NCBI GenBank assembly: GCA_016705475.1 | Contig: JADIYD010000010.1 | Location: 186,001-250,000, forward strand | Reading direction: 5' to 3' | DNA length: 64,000 nt | DNA from: Betaproteobacteria bacterium | GTDB lineage: Bacteria > Pseudomonadota > Gammaproteobacteria > Burkholderiales > Rhodocyclaceae | In this document: one piece after another, positions 8,767 to 17,849 of the stretch | Layout of the letters: the number at the start of each line of letters is the position of its first letter | Position numbering within the stretch: the first letter of the stretch is position 1 | The notes under the pieces: generated by a model | Seen by the model: the letters and a program-made list of their open reading frames with translations, nothing else | Told to the model about the DNA's origin: nothing | Databases searched by the model: none | Program-made: the position numbers and the translations under genes

Positions 8767-9784
8767 TCGGTTGCAGGGCGCACATGCGGCCGCGGATTTC
8801 CTCGCCTAGCTGGAAAACCGACATCGCATAGAAACTCGAACGGTTGTAGCGGGTGATGACGTAAAAATTCTCGAATCCAAGCCAGTATTCCGTCTCGCGT
8901 CCGGGGGAGACGAGGTCGATCAGTGCAGCGGTCGCTTGCGGATCGCTGTTGGCACTGATGCCTTTGCCAGCCAGGTCGGTGACCTTCAGGCTGGGGCGGA
9001 TACCTGCCTGTATCAGCTCGGCCTCCGGCGTGCCGGATGTGGTAGCGGGCACGGCGATGGGCTGCCCCGCTTGCCAGCCGTGCTGCTCAAGAAAGCGGCC
9101 GACGCTGCCAATGGCGTCATCGACACTGTTGCCCAGATCGACCCGCTGGTCACCGTCGAAATCGACGGCATAGCGGCGCTGGCTGCCCGGCATGAATTGC
9201 GGAATGCCGATGGCGCCGGCAAACGAGCCCTTGACCGACATCGGGTCCATATTGTTCTCGCGGGCCAGTAGCAGGAACTGCTCCAGTTCGGTGCGGAAAA
9301 ACTCGGCACGCCTTGGGTAATTGAAGGCGAGCGTGGACAGGGCTTCGAAAACGCGGAAACTGCCCATGTTGCGGCCATATTCCGTCTCGACGCCGATGAT
9401 GGCGACGATGATTTCCTCCGGCACGCCATAGACGGCCGACGCCTTGGCCAGTTGCCCGGCATTTTCCTGCCAGAAGCTGACTCCGCGATCAATGCGGCGG
9501 TCGTTCAGAAAGCGGGGCCGGTAGCGTTCCCACGAGCGCTGCAGCGGCGAGGCGGGTGGTTTGATCAGTTTGAGTACGGTGGCGTTCGGGCGAGTCTGGG
9601 CGAACTGGCTGATCAGTTCGTCGGCCTTGAAGCCATGGCGTGTTTCGAGGTCGCGGGCAAACTCGATGGCAGCCGGATCATCGGCGAAGGTCGGTGCCTT
9701 CGCAGCAGAATTCGGGGAAGCATGGGCCAGCGTTGTCAGGGCGGCCAGCAGCAGCGGTGCAAGCGTCAGTGTCAGTTTTTTCAT
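8729..9784 (-). CDS. mltB: Membrane-associated lytic murein transglycosylase B
   Basis: Cleaves peptidoglycan glycan strands with formation of 1,6-anhydromuramic ends. The start at ATG 9784 (MKKLTLTLAPLLLAALTTLAHA) gives a normal cleavable signal peptide; an extended frame upstream reads into the preceding gene and is rejected. No lipobox is present, so it is periplasmic rather than outer-membrane anchored. The catalytic Glu lies in IIGVETEYGRNMG, and the family block FAGAIGIPQFMPGSQRRYAVD follows. The start overlaps the stop of the upstream transglutaminase gene (ATGA), so they are coupled. Confidence 0.93.
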   Translation of the reverse strand: MKKLTLTLAPLLLAALTTLAHASPNSAAKAPTFADDPAAIEFARDLETRHGFKADELISQFAQTRPNATVLKLIKPPASPLQRSWERYRPRFLNDRRIDRGVSFWQENAGQLAKASAVYGVPEEIIVAIIGVETEYGRNMGSFRVFEALSTLAFNYPRRAEFFRTELEQFLLLARENNMDPMSVKGSFAGAIGIPQFMPGSQRRYAVDFDGDQRVDLGNSVDDAIGSVGRFLEQHGWQAGQPIAVPATTSGTPEAELIQAGIRPSLKVTDLAGKGISANSDPQATAALIDLVSPGRETEYWLGFENFYVITRYNRSSFYAMSVFQLGEEIRGRMCALQPTTAENRARYCRV

Positions 9785-11715
9785 CGCAATTGCGCGATGG
9801 CGTCGCGCAGTGTGGTCAGGTGTTGGTCGGTATTGCCGTAGCGCGCCACAAGGTAGGCGTCGACCACGCGCTGGAAAGGTTCGGCCAGTTCCGGGCGCTG
9901 TTCCCGAACACGTCGGGCCAGTTCCAGTGGCGTTTCCCACGGCGCGCAGTCTACCTTCCTTCGGGCCAGATGTCGCAATGCTTTATGCCAAAGGCGAAGG
10001 GTCGGGTCGCGTTCCGGGCGCTTGTAGAGTGCCCACGCCATCAGTCCGGCAACCAGCAGGCCGCAGGTGCCGCCGAGCGCCACGGCCAGGCTGCGCCAGT
10101 CGGTGTCGGATAACCCAAGACGAGCCAGTAGTTCGGCCTGGCGCTGCGGGTTGTAGCCAAGCACGCTCTGGTTCCATGCATTATTGATCGCTTCCCAGCG
10201 GTAGCGCAGTGTTCGAACCCACTCTGAGCGCAACTGAATGAGCATCGGCAATGGCTCTCCGAAACCCAGGGCGCTGGCGATGCCGGTTTCGATGCGGTCA
10301 GGCGATACGGCGGCTGTCGGGTCGACGCGTACCCAGCCTTTGCCGGCAAGCCAGACCTCGGTCCAGGCGTGGGCGTCGGACTGGCGAACGACGAGATATT
10401 GATCAAGCGGATTGAATTCGCCGCCCTGGTAACCGCCAACAACACGGGCCGGAATGCCGGCAGCACGCATGAGCACGACGAAGGCGGCGGCGTAGTGTTC
10501 GCAGAAGCCACGCTTGCTCTGGAAAATGAAGTCATCGACGCTATGTCGGCCGAGCAACGGCGGTTGCAGGGTGTAGGTAAACTCGGCGGCGAACAGGGCG
10601 AGCGCCTTGTCGATGACGCCTTCAGGTGTTTGGCTGGCGCGCCACTGTCCGGCGAGCGCACGCGCCTGCGGATTGCTGCCTGCGGGCAGGGCGAGATTGC
10701 GCTGCAGCACGACCACGTCTTCGCTCGTGTTGAAGCGATAGTCAAGGCTGGCCGATAGCCGGAATCGTTGCCGCTCGTTGATGGGATTCTGGCTGACTGC
10801 GGTCAACGTGCCATTTTGGGTGATTTCCGCCGGCAGGTTCCGGGGGGAATCAAGGGCTAGCAGCCAGCGCTGGTTGTGGGCTTCCAGCGTCGTTTCATAG
10901 TCGATGGGCGGCGACAGGCTTTCCAATTGCGGCGCTGGGTAACGTCCTTTGTAGGGCTGCCATGTCGTGCCGTCAAATTGCTCCATGACCGGGCCGCGCC
11001 AGTAAAGCTTCTGCCGGGGTGGTAGTGGTCCGTCGAAGCGAACCCGAAAGGCGATGTCGGGATTCTGGACAAGTTCGGCGATGCTACCGGGCGACATGCT
11101 GTCCGATAGCCCTGTCTTGCCAGCGTGAGCGTCGGTAGGCAGTCCCCAGAGCGGCCCGGAAATGCGCGGAAAGAGTAAAAAAAGCACGAGCATGAAGGGG
11201 ATGGCCTGCAGGCAGAGCACGCCGGCGTAGCGCAGCGTGTCACGCGGCGAGCTACTCGGTCCGCCATGCAGGCGGATCAGCGTGGCCGTGACCAGCCACA
11301 TTGCCGCCAGCAGCCAGATACCGGTCGGGATGCTTTGCGAGAAGAAATAGTGGGTCAGCAGCAGAAAATAGCCGAGGGTGACGACCACCATTGCATCTCG
11401 TCGCGATTTCAGTTCGAGTAACTTCATGGCCATGAACATGACCAGCATGGCAACCCCTGCATCCCGCCCGAACAAGGTGTGGAATTCGAGGAGGATGCCG
11501 GCGCTGCCAGCGCCGACCAACGGGATGAGTATCCAGCGGCTGGGCAGGCGTTGGTCTTTCCACCATAGCCAGACAGCCCATAACAAGGTCGCGCCGGCTA
11601 CAGCGCTGAGCCACGGCGGCTGATGAATGAAATGTGGCGCCGTTGTCGCCAGGGCGGAGGCGAAAAGCCAGGGCGTGGCGTGACGGTCGAGGGCTTCGTG
11701 CGCTGGCGTACTCAT
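9781..11715 (-). CDS. TgpA-like membrane transglutaminase (DUF3488)
   Basis: About 644 aa with several N-terminal membrane helices (roughly residues 20-190), a periplasmic transglutaminase domain and one more membrane helix near residue 550. The transglutaminase triad is visible: Cys in SKRGFCEHYAAAFV, His in SDAHAWTEVW and Asp in WVRVDPTAAV. In Pseudomonas the relative TgpA is essential; the substrate is not known. Start ATG 11715 overlaps the DUF58 stop. With DUF58 and MoxR genes upstream this is the classic moxR-DUF58-tgpA arrangement. Confidence 0.92.
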   Translation of the reverse strand: MSTPAHEALDRHATPWLFASALATTAPHFIHQPPWLSAVAGATLLWAVWLWWKDQRLPSRWILIPLVGAGSAGILLEFHTLFGRDAGVAMLVMFMAMKLLELKSRRDAMVVVTLGYFLLLTHYFFSQSIPTGIWLLAAMWLVTATLIRLHGGPSSSPRDTLRYAGVLCLQAIPFMLVLFLLFPRISGPLWGLPTDAHAGKTGLSDSMSPGSIAELVQNPDIAFRVRFDGPLPPRQKLYWRGPVMEQFDGTTWQPYKGRYPAPQLESLSPPIDYETTLEAHNQRWLLALDSPRNLPAEITQNGTLTAVSQNPINERQRFRLSASLDYRFNTSEDVVVLQRNLALPAGSNPQARALAGQWRASQTPEGVIDKALALFAAEFTYTLQPPLLGRHSVDDFIFQSKRGFCEHYAAAFVVLMRAAGIPARVVGGYQGGEFNPLDQYLVVRQSDAHAWTEVWLAGKGWVRVDPTAAVSPDRIETGIASALGFGEPLPMLIQLRSEWVRTLRYRWEAINNAWNQSVLGYNPQRQAELLARLGLSDTDWRSLAVALGGTCGLLVAGLMAWALYKRPERDPTLRLWHKALRHLARRKVDCAPWETPLELARRVREQRPELAEPFQRVVDAYLVARYGNTDQHLTTLRDAIAQLR

Positions 11716-12662
11716 GGCTGGCAGAGGGCGAGAGCCTCGAGGCAAAGCTGGCGATGACGCTCGCCGATGCCAGTCGGAATGTCGACCCCGGGCAGGCTCA
11801 GGCCGTAATGGGCGTCGGCAGCATCGGCGGCGAGCACCCAGCCGGTCAGAATGCCGATGCGGGCTTCGTCGGCAAGCGCGGTGTCGGTCAGTTGCCAGTC
11901 GAGCATCAATTCGACCTGTGCGCCGCCGGCAAATTGTTTGATCAGCAAGGGGCCATTGGCATTGCGGGCGCTTGCCTTCCAGGCGACGTGGCGGGGTGAG
12001 TCGGCTGGCTGGCGTTCGCGAAACCCGGCGAAATCCTCCTGCCCGCCGTCACCGCTTCGCTCGCCGCCAATGGGCGTCGGTGATGAAGGGGGGAGAGGCG
12101 CCGCAAGTGGCTGTGGATACACCAGACACCGCATGGCCGGCTGCAGGTAGGCCCAGGCCGTAAACAAGCCGAGCGGATAGCGCGTTGATAGCCGGACGCG
12201 CGGTAAATCAAACCAGCCGCGATTTTTGGTGCTGACCGGAATATTCAGTTTTGCGCTCTTTTTCCGGTCGACCGTGGCAAACACCGGATTACCGCTTTCG
12301 GCCTCCAGTTCAAGCCCCAGGCGTGGGGTGGGGCGATCGTTGTCGAGTGTGATCTGGAAATGCGCCGTTTCGCCGGCAAAAACCGGGGCGCTGCGTCCAG
12401 GCGTGATGAGCAACCCATGCAGGTTGCGAAAGGTCTGGATCATGCCGACGATGCCCAGGCCGGCAAGCAGAAAAACCAGCGCGTGACCGAGTGCCAGGTT
12501 GTAGTTGATGGCACCGATCAGCATGACGATGAGCGCCAGCGCGTAGAGCAGGCCGCCGCGCGACGGGATGATGAAGATGCGGCGCTGACCAAGGCGCAAT
12601 GGGGCTGTGCCATCGCTGCGCCAGCGAAACAATTTTTGCTGCAGGGTGGCGGCGATGCCCAC
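11712..12662 (-). CDS. DUF58 domain membrane protein
   Basis: 316 aa with two N-terminal membrane helices (GLLYALALIVMLIGAINYN and ALVFLLAGLGIVGMI) and a C-terminal DUF58 domain; the signature FAGFRERQPADSPRHVAWK is the conserved block of the family. It is thought to work with the neighbouring MoxR ATPase as a chaperone or maturation module. Odd point: a copy of the dispersed motif (12241-12282) lies inside the gene and encodes, in antisense to the motif, the segment around FATVDRKKSAKLNIP. Confidence 0.9.
   Translation of the reverse strand: MGIAATLQQKLFRWRSDGTAPLRLGQRRIFIIPSRGGLLYALALIVMLIGAINYNLALGHALVFLLAGLGIVGMIQTFRNLHGLLITPGRSAPVFAGETAHFQITLDNDRPTPRLGLELEAESGNPVFATVDRKKSAKLNIPVSTKNRGWFDLPRVRLSTRYPLGLFTAWAYLQPAMRCLVYPQPLAAPLPPSSPTPIGGERSGDGGQEDFAGFRERQPADSPRHVAWKASARNANGPLLIKQFAGGAQVELMLDWQLTDTALADEARIGILTGWVLAADAADAHYGLSLPGVDIPTGIGERHRQLCLEALALCQP
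12241..12282 (+). repeat. Dispersed 40-bp motif, copy 2 (inside DUF58 gene)
   Basis: Contains ATTCAGTTTTG and then CTTTTTCCGGTCGACCGTGG, differing from the core by one T-to-C change. It lies inside an intact coding frame on the opposite strand. Confidence 0.75.
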
Positions 12663-12667
12663 GGAAA

Positions 12668-13618
12668 TCAGGGGATGGCGACGCTACGGATCAGGCCCGC
12701 GATGTCCTCGGCCAGTGCGTAGCCGCCACCCTGCGCCGAGCGCAGGCGGTGCCGGGCAACCGCTGGCAGAACAGACTGCACATCGTCGGGCAGCACCATG
12801 TCACGTCCGGCCAGCCAGGCCCAGGCGCGGGCAGCGGCGAGCAGGGCGAGGCCGGCGCGTGGCGACAGGCCGTGTTGAAAAGCCGGATTCTGGCGCGTCG
12901 CTTCAACCAGCGCCTGGACGTAATCGATCAGCGGAGCCGCTGCGTGAATGGCTGACGCTTCCCGCTGCAAAGCTGGAAGGTCATCGGGTGCAAGCAAAGG
13001 CGTCAATTCCTCCACCCGTCGCCGCTGGCCGCCGGCGGCGAGCAGGGCGCGTTCGGCGATGCGGTCCGGGTAGCCGAGTTCGATGCGCATCAGGAAGCGG
13101 TCGAGTTGAGATTCGGGCAACGGAAAGGTGCCGATCTGGTGCGCCGGATTTTGCGTTGCAATGACGAAGAACGGGATTGGCAAGGGGCGCGTCTGCCCCT
13201 CGGCCGTGACCTGGCCTTCCTCCATCGCTTCCAGCAATGCGCTCTGGGTTTTCGGTGTGGCGCGGTTGATCTCGTCGGCCAGCACGAGCTGGGCAAAGAC
13301 GGGGCCGGGCAGGAAGCGGAAGTCGCTCTTGTCCCGCTCGAAAACTGAAACGCCCGTGATGTCGGCCGGCAGCAGATCACTGGTGAACTGGATGCGCGAG
13401 AACTGCAGCCCGAGCAGCCGGGCCAGCGTGTGGGCCAGCGTTGTCTTGCCCATGCCGGGCAGGTCTTCGATCAGCAAATGGCCGTTGGCCAGCAGGCAGG
13501 CTATGGCTAGCCGGATCTCGTGGTCCTTGCCGAGAATGATCTGGCCTGCCTGATCCAGGATGCCGTCGAAGGCTCGCGGGCGGCCGGCAAGAGCGGAAAA
13601 TGTGCTTTTCAACATCAT
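12668..13618 (-). CDS. MoxR-type AAA+ ATPase
   Basis: Chaperone-like ATPase of 316 aa. Walker A DLPGMGKTTL near residue 55, Walker B VLADEINRATPKTQSALLEAMEE near 115, sensor 1 FFVIATQNP near 150, and the C-terminal lid domain. The first methionine may be 13618 or the following codon. It heads the operon MoxR-DUF58-TgpA-mltB on the minus strand; 5 bases separate it from DUF58. Confidence 0.93.
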   Translation of the reverse strand: MMLKSTFSALAGRPRAFDGILDQAGQIILGKDHEIRLAIACLLANGHLLIEDLPGMGKTTLAHTLARLLGLQFSRIQFTSDLLPADITGVSVFERDKSDFRFLPGPVFAQLVLADEINRATPKTQSALLEAMEEGQVTAEGQTRPLPIPFFVIATQNPAHQIGTFPLPESQLDRFLMRIELGYPDRIAERALLAAGGQRRRVEELTPLLAPDDLPALQREASAIHAAAPLIDYVQALVEATRQNPAFQHGLSPRAGLALLAAARAWAWLAGRDMVLPDDVQSVLPAVARHRLRSAQGGGYALAEDIAGLIRSVAIP

Positions 13619-13735
13619 AAGAGCCTGAAGAGTGTATTTAAAGCGATTCTAATGCTTGAAGCCGCCCGATGATTGGGACGATAATGACAATTCGACGTGC
13701 GCCGTTTTGTGCGCCGCTTCGCAGAGAGAGAACAA

Positions 13736-14662
13736 GTGACGACCACTGCCATCATCACCCATCGTGACTGCCAGTTGCACGACATGGGTTCGCATCACCC
13801 GGAATGTCCGCAGCGCCTGACAGCCATCAACGATCACCTGATTGCCCAGGGGATCGACGCCTATTTTGTCTATTACGATGCGCCGCTCGCCACCTTCGAA
13901 CAACTGATGCGGGTTCATCCCGCCTCGCACCTCGAGCGCATCAAGCGTGCTTCGCCCGAACATGGTGTCGTGCACCTCGATCCCGACACGGCGATGAATC
14001 CGCACACCTGGCAGGCCGCGCTGCGGGCAGCCGGTTCGGGTTGTCTTGCGGTCGACCTCGTCATGAAGGGCGAAATCGAAAACGCCTTCTGTGCCGTGCG
14101 TCCGCCCGGTCATCACTGCGAAAAAGCGAATCCGATGGGCTTCTGCTTCTTCAACAACGTCGGTGTTGCGGCCAAGCACGCGCTCAAGGCACATGGTCTG
14201 GAGCGCGTTGCGATCATCGACTTTGACGTTCACCACGGGAATGGCACGGAAGACTGCTTCGCCGGCGACGATGAGGTGCTCATGTGCTCGATCTTCCAGC
14301 ACCCGTTCTACCCCTACAGCGGCACCGACAAGCCGGCGGCCAACATGTGCAACGTGCCGCTTGCGTCCGGTTGCGGCGGCGAGGAATTCCGCGATGCCGT
14401 CACGCAGGTCTGGATGCCGCGCCTGCGGGAATTCAAGCCGCAGATGATCCTGATCTCCGCTGGTTTCGATGCGCATTTCGAGGACGACATGGGTAACCTC
14501 AAGTTCCTCGAAAAAGATTACGCCTGGGTCACCGACCAGTTGAAAACGCTGGCTGCGGAAATGTGCAACAAGCGTGTGGTCTCCATGCTCGAAGGCGGTT
14601 ACGTCATGACGTCGCTGGCGCGTAGCGTTGGCGCTCATCTGCGTTCGCTGGCTGATCTGTAG
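13736..14662 (+). CDS. Histone-deacetylase-family amidohydrolase
   Basis: Zinc-dependent deacetylase of the HDAC/acetylpolyamine amidohydrolase superfamily, about 308 aa. Conserved blocks: GSHHPECPQRL, RPPGHHCEKANPMGFCFFNN with the catalytic His pair, FDVHHGNGTEDCF with Asp and His zinc ligands, and the ISAGFDAHFEDDMG block. The GTG at 13736 follows GAGAGAG at good spacing; an upstream in-frame GTG at 13697 is possible but adds an arginine-rich leader not expected in the family. The physiological substrate cannot be told from sequence. Confidence 0.9.
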   Translation: MTTTAIITHRDCQLHDMGSHHPECPQRLTAINDHLIAQGIDAYFVYYDAPLATFEQLMRVHPASHLERIKRASPEHGVVHLDPDTAMNPHTWQAALRAAGSGCLAVDLVMKGEIENAFCAVRPPGHHCEKANPMGFCFFNNVGVAAKHALKAHGLERVAIIDFDVHHGNGTEDCFAGDDEVLMCSIFQHPFYPYSGTDKPAANMCNVPLASGCGGEEFRDAVTQVWMPRLREFKPQMILISAGFDAHFEDDMGNLKFLEKDYAWVTDQLKTLAAEMCNKRVVSMLEGGYVMTSLARSVGAHLRSLADL

Positions 14663-14689
14663 TCGTTGTTTCCTTTCGGAAAAAGCACA

Positions 14690-14716
14690 GGGTGGGGTAA
14701 AATCCCGCCCTCTTTT
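14690..14716 (+). terminator. Terminator between the deacetylase gene and lysC
   Basis: GGGTGGG and CCCGCCC form a 7-bp stem (one G-U pair) followed by TCTTTT. It lies 31 bases upstream of the lysC ATG, so it could also act as a leader attenuator. Confidence 0.55.
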
Positions 14717-14746
14717 CATGTTTCCAACGTTTAACCGGATGAATCC

Positions 14747-15967
14747 ATGGCGTTGATTGTTCAAAAATACGGCGGTACGTCGGTCGGTAATCCCGAGCGC
14801 ATCAAAAATGTCGCCAAACGCGTTGCCAAGTTCCAGGCACAGGGCCATCAAGTAGTGGTCGTCGTCTCAGCAATGAGCGGCGAAACCAACAAGCTGATCG
14901 CGCTGGCCAAGGAAGTTCAGGCCACTCCCGATCCGCGCGAGCTGGATGCCATCATGTCCACCGGCGAACAGGTCACTACCGGCCTGCTCTCCATGGCGCT
15001 GATGGATATCGGCTGCAAGGCCAAGAGCTACACTGGCGGCCAGGTCAAGGTGCTGACGGACAGCACGCACACCAAGGCGCGCATCCTGTCCATCGAAGAA
15101 GCCAACATGCGGCGCGATCTCGATGCCGGTCACGTTGTTGTCGTCGCCGGTTTCCAGGGTGTTGACGAGCACGGCAACATCACTACGCTTGGCCGCGGTG
15201 GTTCCGATACATCAGGCGTCGCCCTTGCGGCCGCACTCAAGGCCGACGAGTGCCAGATCTACACCGACGTGGATGGTGTTTACACCACCGACCCGCGTGT
15301 CGTGCCTGAAGCCAAGAAGCTCGACACCATCACCTTCGAAGAGATGCTGGAAATGGCCAGCCTCGGCTCCAAGGTGCTGCAGATCCGCTCGGTCGAATTC
15401 GCCGGCAAATACAAGGTCAAACTGCGCGTTCTTTCCAGCTTCCAGGACGAAGGGGAAGGCACGCTGATCACTGTTGAGGAAGACAAGAACATGGAACAAC
15501 CGATCATTTCCGGTATCGCTTTCAACCGCGACGAAGCCAAGCTCACCATGCTCGGCGTTCCCGATACCCCGGGCATCGCCTATCAAATTCTCGGTGCCAT
15601 TGCCGACGCCAACATCGACGTCGACATGATCATCCAGAACGTTGGCCACGACGGCACCACCGACTTCTCCTTCACCGTCAACCGTGGCGACTACGCCAAG
15701 GCCCAGGGCATCCTGGAAGGCGTCAAGGCCAAGCTGGGCGCCCGTCAGATCACCGGCGACAACAAGATCTGCAAGGTCTCGGCCGTCGGCGTCGGCATGC
15801 GCTCGCACCCGGGCGTTGCCTCCAAGATGTTCAAGGCCCTGGCTGACGAAGGCATCAACATCCAGATGATCTCCACCTCCGAGATCAAGATTTCCGTCGT
15901 TCTCGACGAGAAGTATCTGGAACTGGCTGTCCGCGTCCTGCACCGTACTTTCGGCCTCGACCAGTAA
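14747..15967 (+). CDS. lysC: Aspartate kinase
   Basis: First step of the lysine/threonine/methionine pathway, phosphorylating aspartate. 406 aa, the size of the monofunctional LysC. The N-terminal kinase domain starts LIVQKYGGTSVGNPERI and includes TLGRGGSDTSGVALAAAL; two ACT domains follow from about residue 265 (LTMLGVPDTPGIAYQILGAI and VGVGMRSHPGVASKMFKALA), the site of allosteric feedback by lysine/threonine in relatives. An internal start for a beta subunit, as in some bacteria, cannot be judged here. Confidence 0.97.
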   Translation: MALIVQKYGGTSVGNPERIKNVAKRVAKFQAQGHQVVVVVSAMSGETNKLIALAKEVQATPDPRELDAIMSTGEQVTTGLLSMALMDIGCKAKSYTGGQVKVLTDSTHTKARILSIEEANMRRDLDAGHVVVVAGFQGVDEHGNITTLGRGGSDTSGVALAAALKADECQIYTDVDGVYTTDPRVVPEAKKLDTITFEEMLEMASLGSKVLQIRSVEFAGKYKVKLRVLSSFQDEGEGTLITVEEDKNMEQPIISGIAFNRDEAKLTMLGVPDTPGIAYQILGAIADANIDVDMIIQNVGHDGTTDFSFTVNRGDYAKAQGILEGVKAKLGARQITGDNKICKVSAVGVGMRSHPGVASKMFKALADEGINIQMISTSEIKISVVLDEKYLELAVRVLHRTFGLDQ

Positions 15968-15979
15968 GTTTGACCAAAG

Positions 15980-16005
15980 GGCGCGGAGGCTATATCATCC
16001 GCGCC
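15980..16005 (+). terminator. Hairpin after lysC
   Basis: GGCGCGGA pairs with TCCGCGCC around a 10-base loop, 12 bases beyond the lysC stop. No T tract follows, so it may be a weak or Rho-dependent terminator or an RNA-stabilising stem. Confidence 0.5.
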
Positions 16006-16021
16006 TCGTTGTAGCAGGCAA

Positions 16022-16114
16022 GGACACGTGGCCGAGTGGTCGAAGGCACACCCCTGCTAAGGGTGCATCCGGGCAAAACCTGGATCCAGGGTTCGAATCC
16101 CTGCGTGTCCGCCA
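16022..16114 (+). tRNA. tRNA-Ser(GCT)
   Basis: The acceptor strands GGACACG and CGTGTCC pair, with encoded GCCA end. Anticodon stem ACCCC/GGGGT-like pairing surrounds a loop with GCT at 16056-16058. A long variable arm (CATCCGGGCAAAACCTGGAT) marks a class II tRNA, and the T arm has GGTTCGAATCC. Complete gene. Confidence 0.95.
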
Positions 16115-16126
16115 GTAACAGCAATT

Positions 16127-16153
16127 AAGCCCCGGATTTCAGGGGCTTTTTTG
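16127..16153 (+). terminator. Rho-independent terminator after tRNA-Ser
   Basis: AGCCCC and GGGGCT form a stem around a GGATTTCA loop, followed by TTTTTTG. Placed 12 bases after the tRNA. Confidence 0.85.
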
Positions 16154-16207
16154 TTTTTACGGGGTTGCCGACTATCAAATCAACTATCGATTAGTGGCCC
16201 GGTTGGA

Positions 16208-16377
16208 GTGTTGTAGCCGTCTCGCAGCCTCGGATGCCTTCTGTCCATCACGAAAAACCAGCGCCACCGCTTCAGCCCTGAATTCCGGCGTATAGACCGC
16301 CTTCGGTATTCTTTCCACTTGATGCCTCCTGTAAAAACAAGCTTACAGATGGCGTCCACTTTTTTCAGCCTACCTCA
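16208..16377 (-). mobile_element. Truncated IS3-family remnant (left end and start of orfA)
   Basis: On the minus strand it carries the IS end TGAGGTAGGCTGAAAAAAG, the leader, and an orfA start (GTG at 16318) coding for the same first ~35 residues as the orfA at 52377. Similarity stops after the codons for AARR near 16216; the remaining element is missing. The rest of the 16154-16482 gap shows nothing I recognise. Confidence 0.85.
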
Positions 16378-16482
16378 CCTGATCTGGGCGCTGCTTTTCT
16401 GGCACGGCAACGGTGTGACTTGGCGGGTCGTGCCTGTAGCATCTGATGATGCAAAGCCTACAGTGCCAAGCGATTCCTAAGC

Positions 16483-17820
16483 TTACCGTGCCCGGTCGAC
16501 ATCGGCCCGGTTTCTCTCATCGACGTAAATGCCGGTTTCGGTTGGGTGGCTGCTCGCGAAGCAGCTGACTTCGACGTTGGCCAGCGTTTTGGCCTTGTGC
16601 AGCACGTCGACCGCGCAACGCCCGAACACGCTGTCGATGGTGGCCAGCAGGTTACGGGCGTAGGGCGTTTCGAGCTTGCCGTCGAGGATCAGGTTGGCAA
16701 GCAGGACACCATCTGCTTTTAGCACGCGGCGGGTGCCGGCCCAGAATTCGCGGGTGACGAGGTGGCTGGGGATCGAGGTGTGCGAGCTGTAGACATCGAC
16801 AACCACGGCATCGAAGCGGCGTTCGCTGGTGGCCACGAAGCGGCGGGCATCGTCGGCGATGAATTCGCCACGGGCTGGCTCGCGCAGGAAATGCTTTTCG
16901 GCGATGTCCTTGATGGCCGGGTCGATATCGACGTAGGTGTAGCGGTTGAGCGGTTCGCGGTGGGACAGCGTGAAGCCGCCGGCGCCGAGGACGAGGATGT
17001 CCTTGTCTTTGAAGCCGAGGTCGTCGAGCAGGATTTGCCGCAGGTGCTTGATGTAGCGCGTGTAGTTGGGCGGCTCGGAATCGTCGAGCAGCGAGGCCGT
17101 CGACTTGTTGACCCAGAAGGCGCGTGGCTCTTTTTGGCCCGGGAGATCGACGTCGCCGATAATGTATTCGGCGTAGGCGGTGTCGGCGGTGACCTCGTGC
17201 TGCAGGTTGAGACCGGCGGCGATTGCTGCGGTCAACCCGGAAAACAGGGCAATTTTGAAATCGCGCCGGGCGAGAAGCAGGGCGCCGATGAGCAGGCCGG
17301 CCGAGCAGGCGAAAACGGCGGCCGAGACGCCGAACCACTGCATGACAAGCAGCGACAGGCTGATTGAACCGAGAAAGGAGCCCAGCGTCGACCAGTAGAG
17401 CGCCAGGCCGCTGGCCTCGCCGGTCCGTTCGGTTTTCATGAGGTTGGTCAGGATCGGCACGGTCTGGCCGAGCAGCCAGGCCAGCGGGCAGAGCACGCCA
17501 CCGATGAAGACAAGGTAGGCGACGATCACCGGCTGCAGGTGGGCGAACATCCAGTCCACGCTGACCCCGGCCAGCCCGATGCCGGCCAGTGCGGCGGCGA
17601 TCAGGAAATTGCGGGCGACGATGTTGAGGTAGTTGCCGGCGACCTTCGCACCCGAGGCATAACCGAGCGCCAACGCGAGCAGGAAGAAGCCGATGGTTGG
17701 CGCAGTGACGACGATGGAACTGCCGATGTGCGGCACGAGCCGGCGCAGCGCGATGACTTCGGCACCGAGCGAGCAGAAGCCTTCGATGAAGACGATGGCG
17801 TAGATCAGGAAACGGGACAT
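16483..17820 (-). CDS. Membrane protein with spermidine-synthase-like methyltransferase-fold domain
   Basis: 445 aa. The first ~200 residues form about six membrane helices (for example GFFLLALALGYASG and VAYLVFIGGVLCPLAWLLG). The C-terminal part is a spermidine-synthase-type Rossmann fold: ILVLGAGGFTLSHREP for nucleotide binding, YVDIDPAIKDIAEKHF and FDAVVVDVYSSHTSIP. Fused membrane/SpeE proteins are widespread, but whether they make polyamines is not established. A minus-strand copy of the dispersed motif sits inside at 17222-17262, encoding part of the DFKIALFSGLTAAIAAGL segment between helices. Confidence 0.8.
   Translation of the reverse strand: MSRFLIYAIVFIEGFCSLGAEVIALRRLVPHIGSSIVVTAPTIGFFLLALALGYASGAKVAGNYLNIVARNFLIAAALAGIGLAGVSVDWMFAHLQPVIVAYLVFIGGVLCPLAWLLGQTVPILTNLMKTERTGEASGLALYWSTLGSFLGSISLSLLVMQWFGVSAAVFACSAGLLIGALLLARRDFKIALFSGLTAAIAAGLNLQHEVTADTAYAEYIIGDVDLPGQKEPRAFWVNKSTASLLDDSEPPNYTRYIKHLRQILLDDLGFKDKDILVLGAGGFTLSHREPLNRYTYVDIDPAIKDIAEKHFLREPARGEFIADDARRFVATSERRFDAVVVDVYSSHTSIPSHLVTREFWAGTRRVLKADGVLLANLILDGKLETPYARNLLATIDSVFGRCAVDVLHKAKTLANVEVSCFASSHPTETGIYVDERNRADVDRAR
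17222..17262 (-). repeat. Dispersed 40-bp motif, copy 3 (inside membrane/SpeE-like gene)
   Basis: Read on the minus strand it starts ATTTCAAAATTG, nearly identical to copy 1, and ends TTTTCCGGGTTGACCGCAG. Same strand as the host gene and in frame. Confidence 0.75.
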
Positions 17821-17849
17821 CCGGCGATTATCGCCTGCGGTGGCTGGTT

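Noticed and set aside
9785..9940. N-terminal extension of MltB.
   Set aside because: It overlaps the upstream transglutaminase gene; the signal peptide begins at 9784.
10795..10830. GCGGTCAACGTGCC with a nearby ATTTTGGG, minus-strand look-alike of the motif.
   Set aside because: Spacing and core do not fit the other copies.
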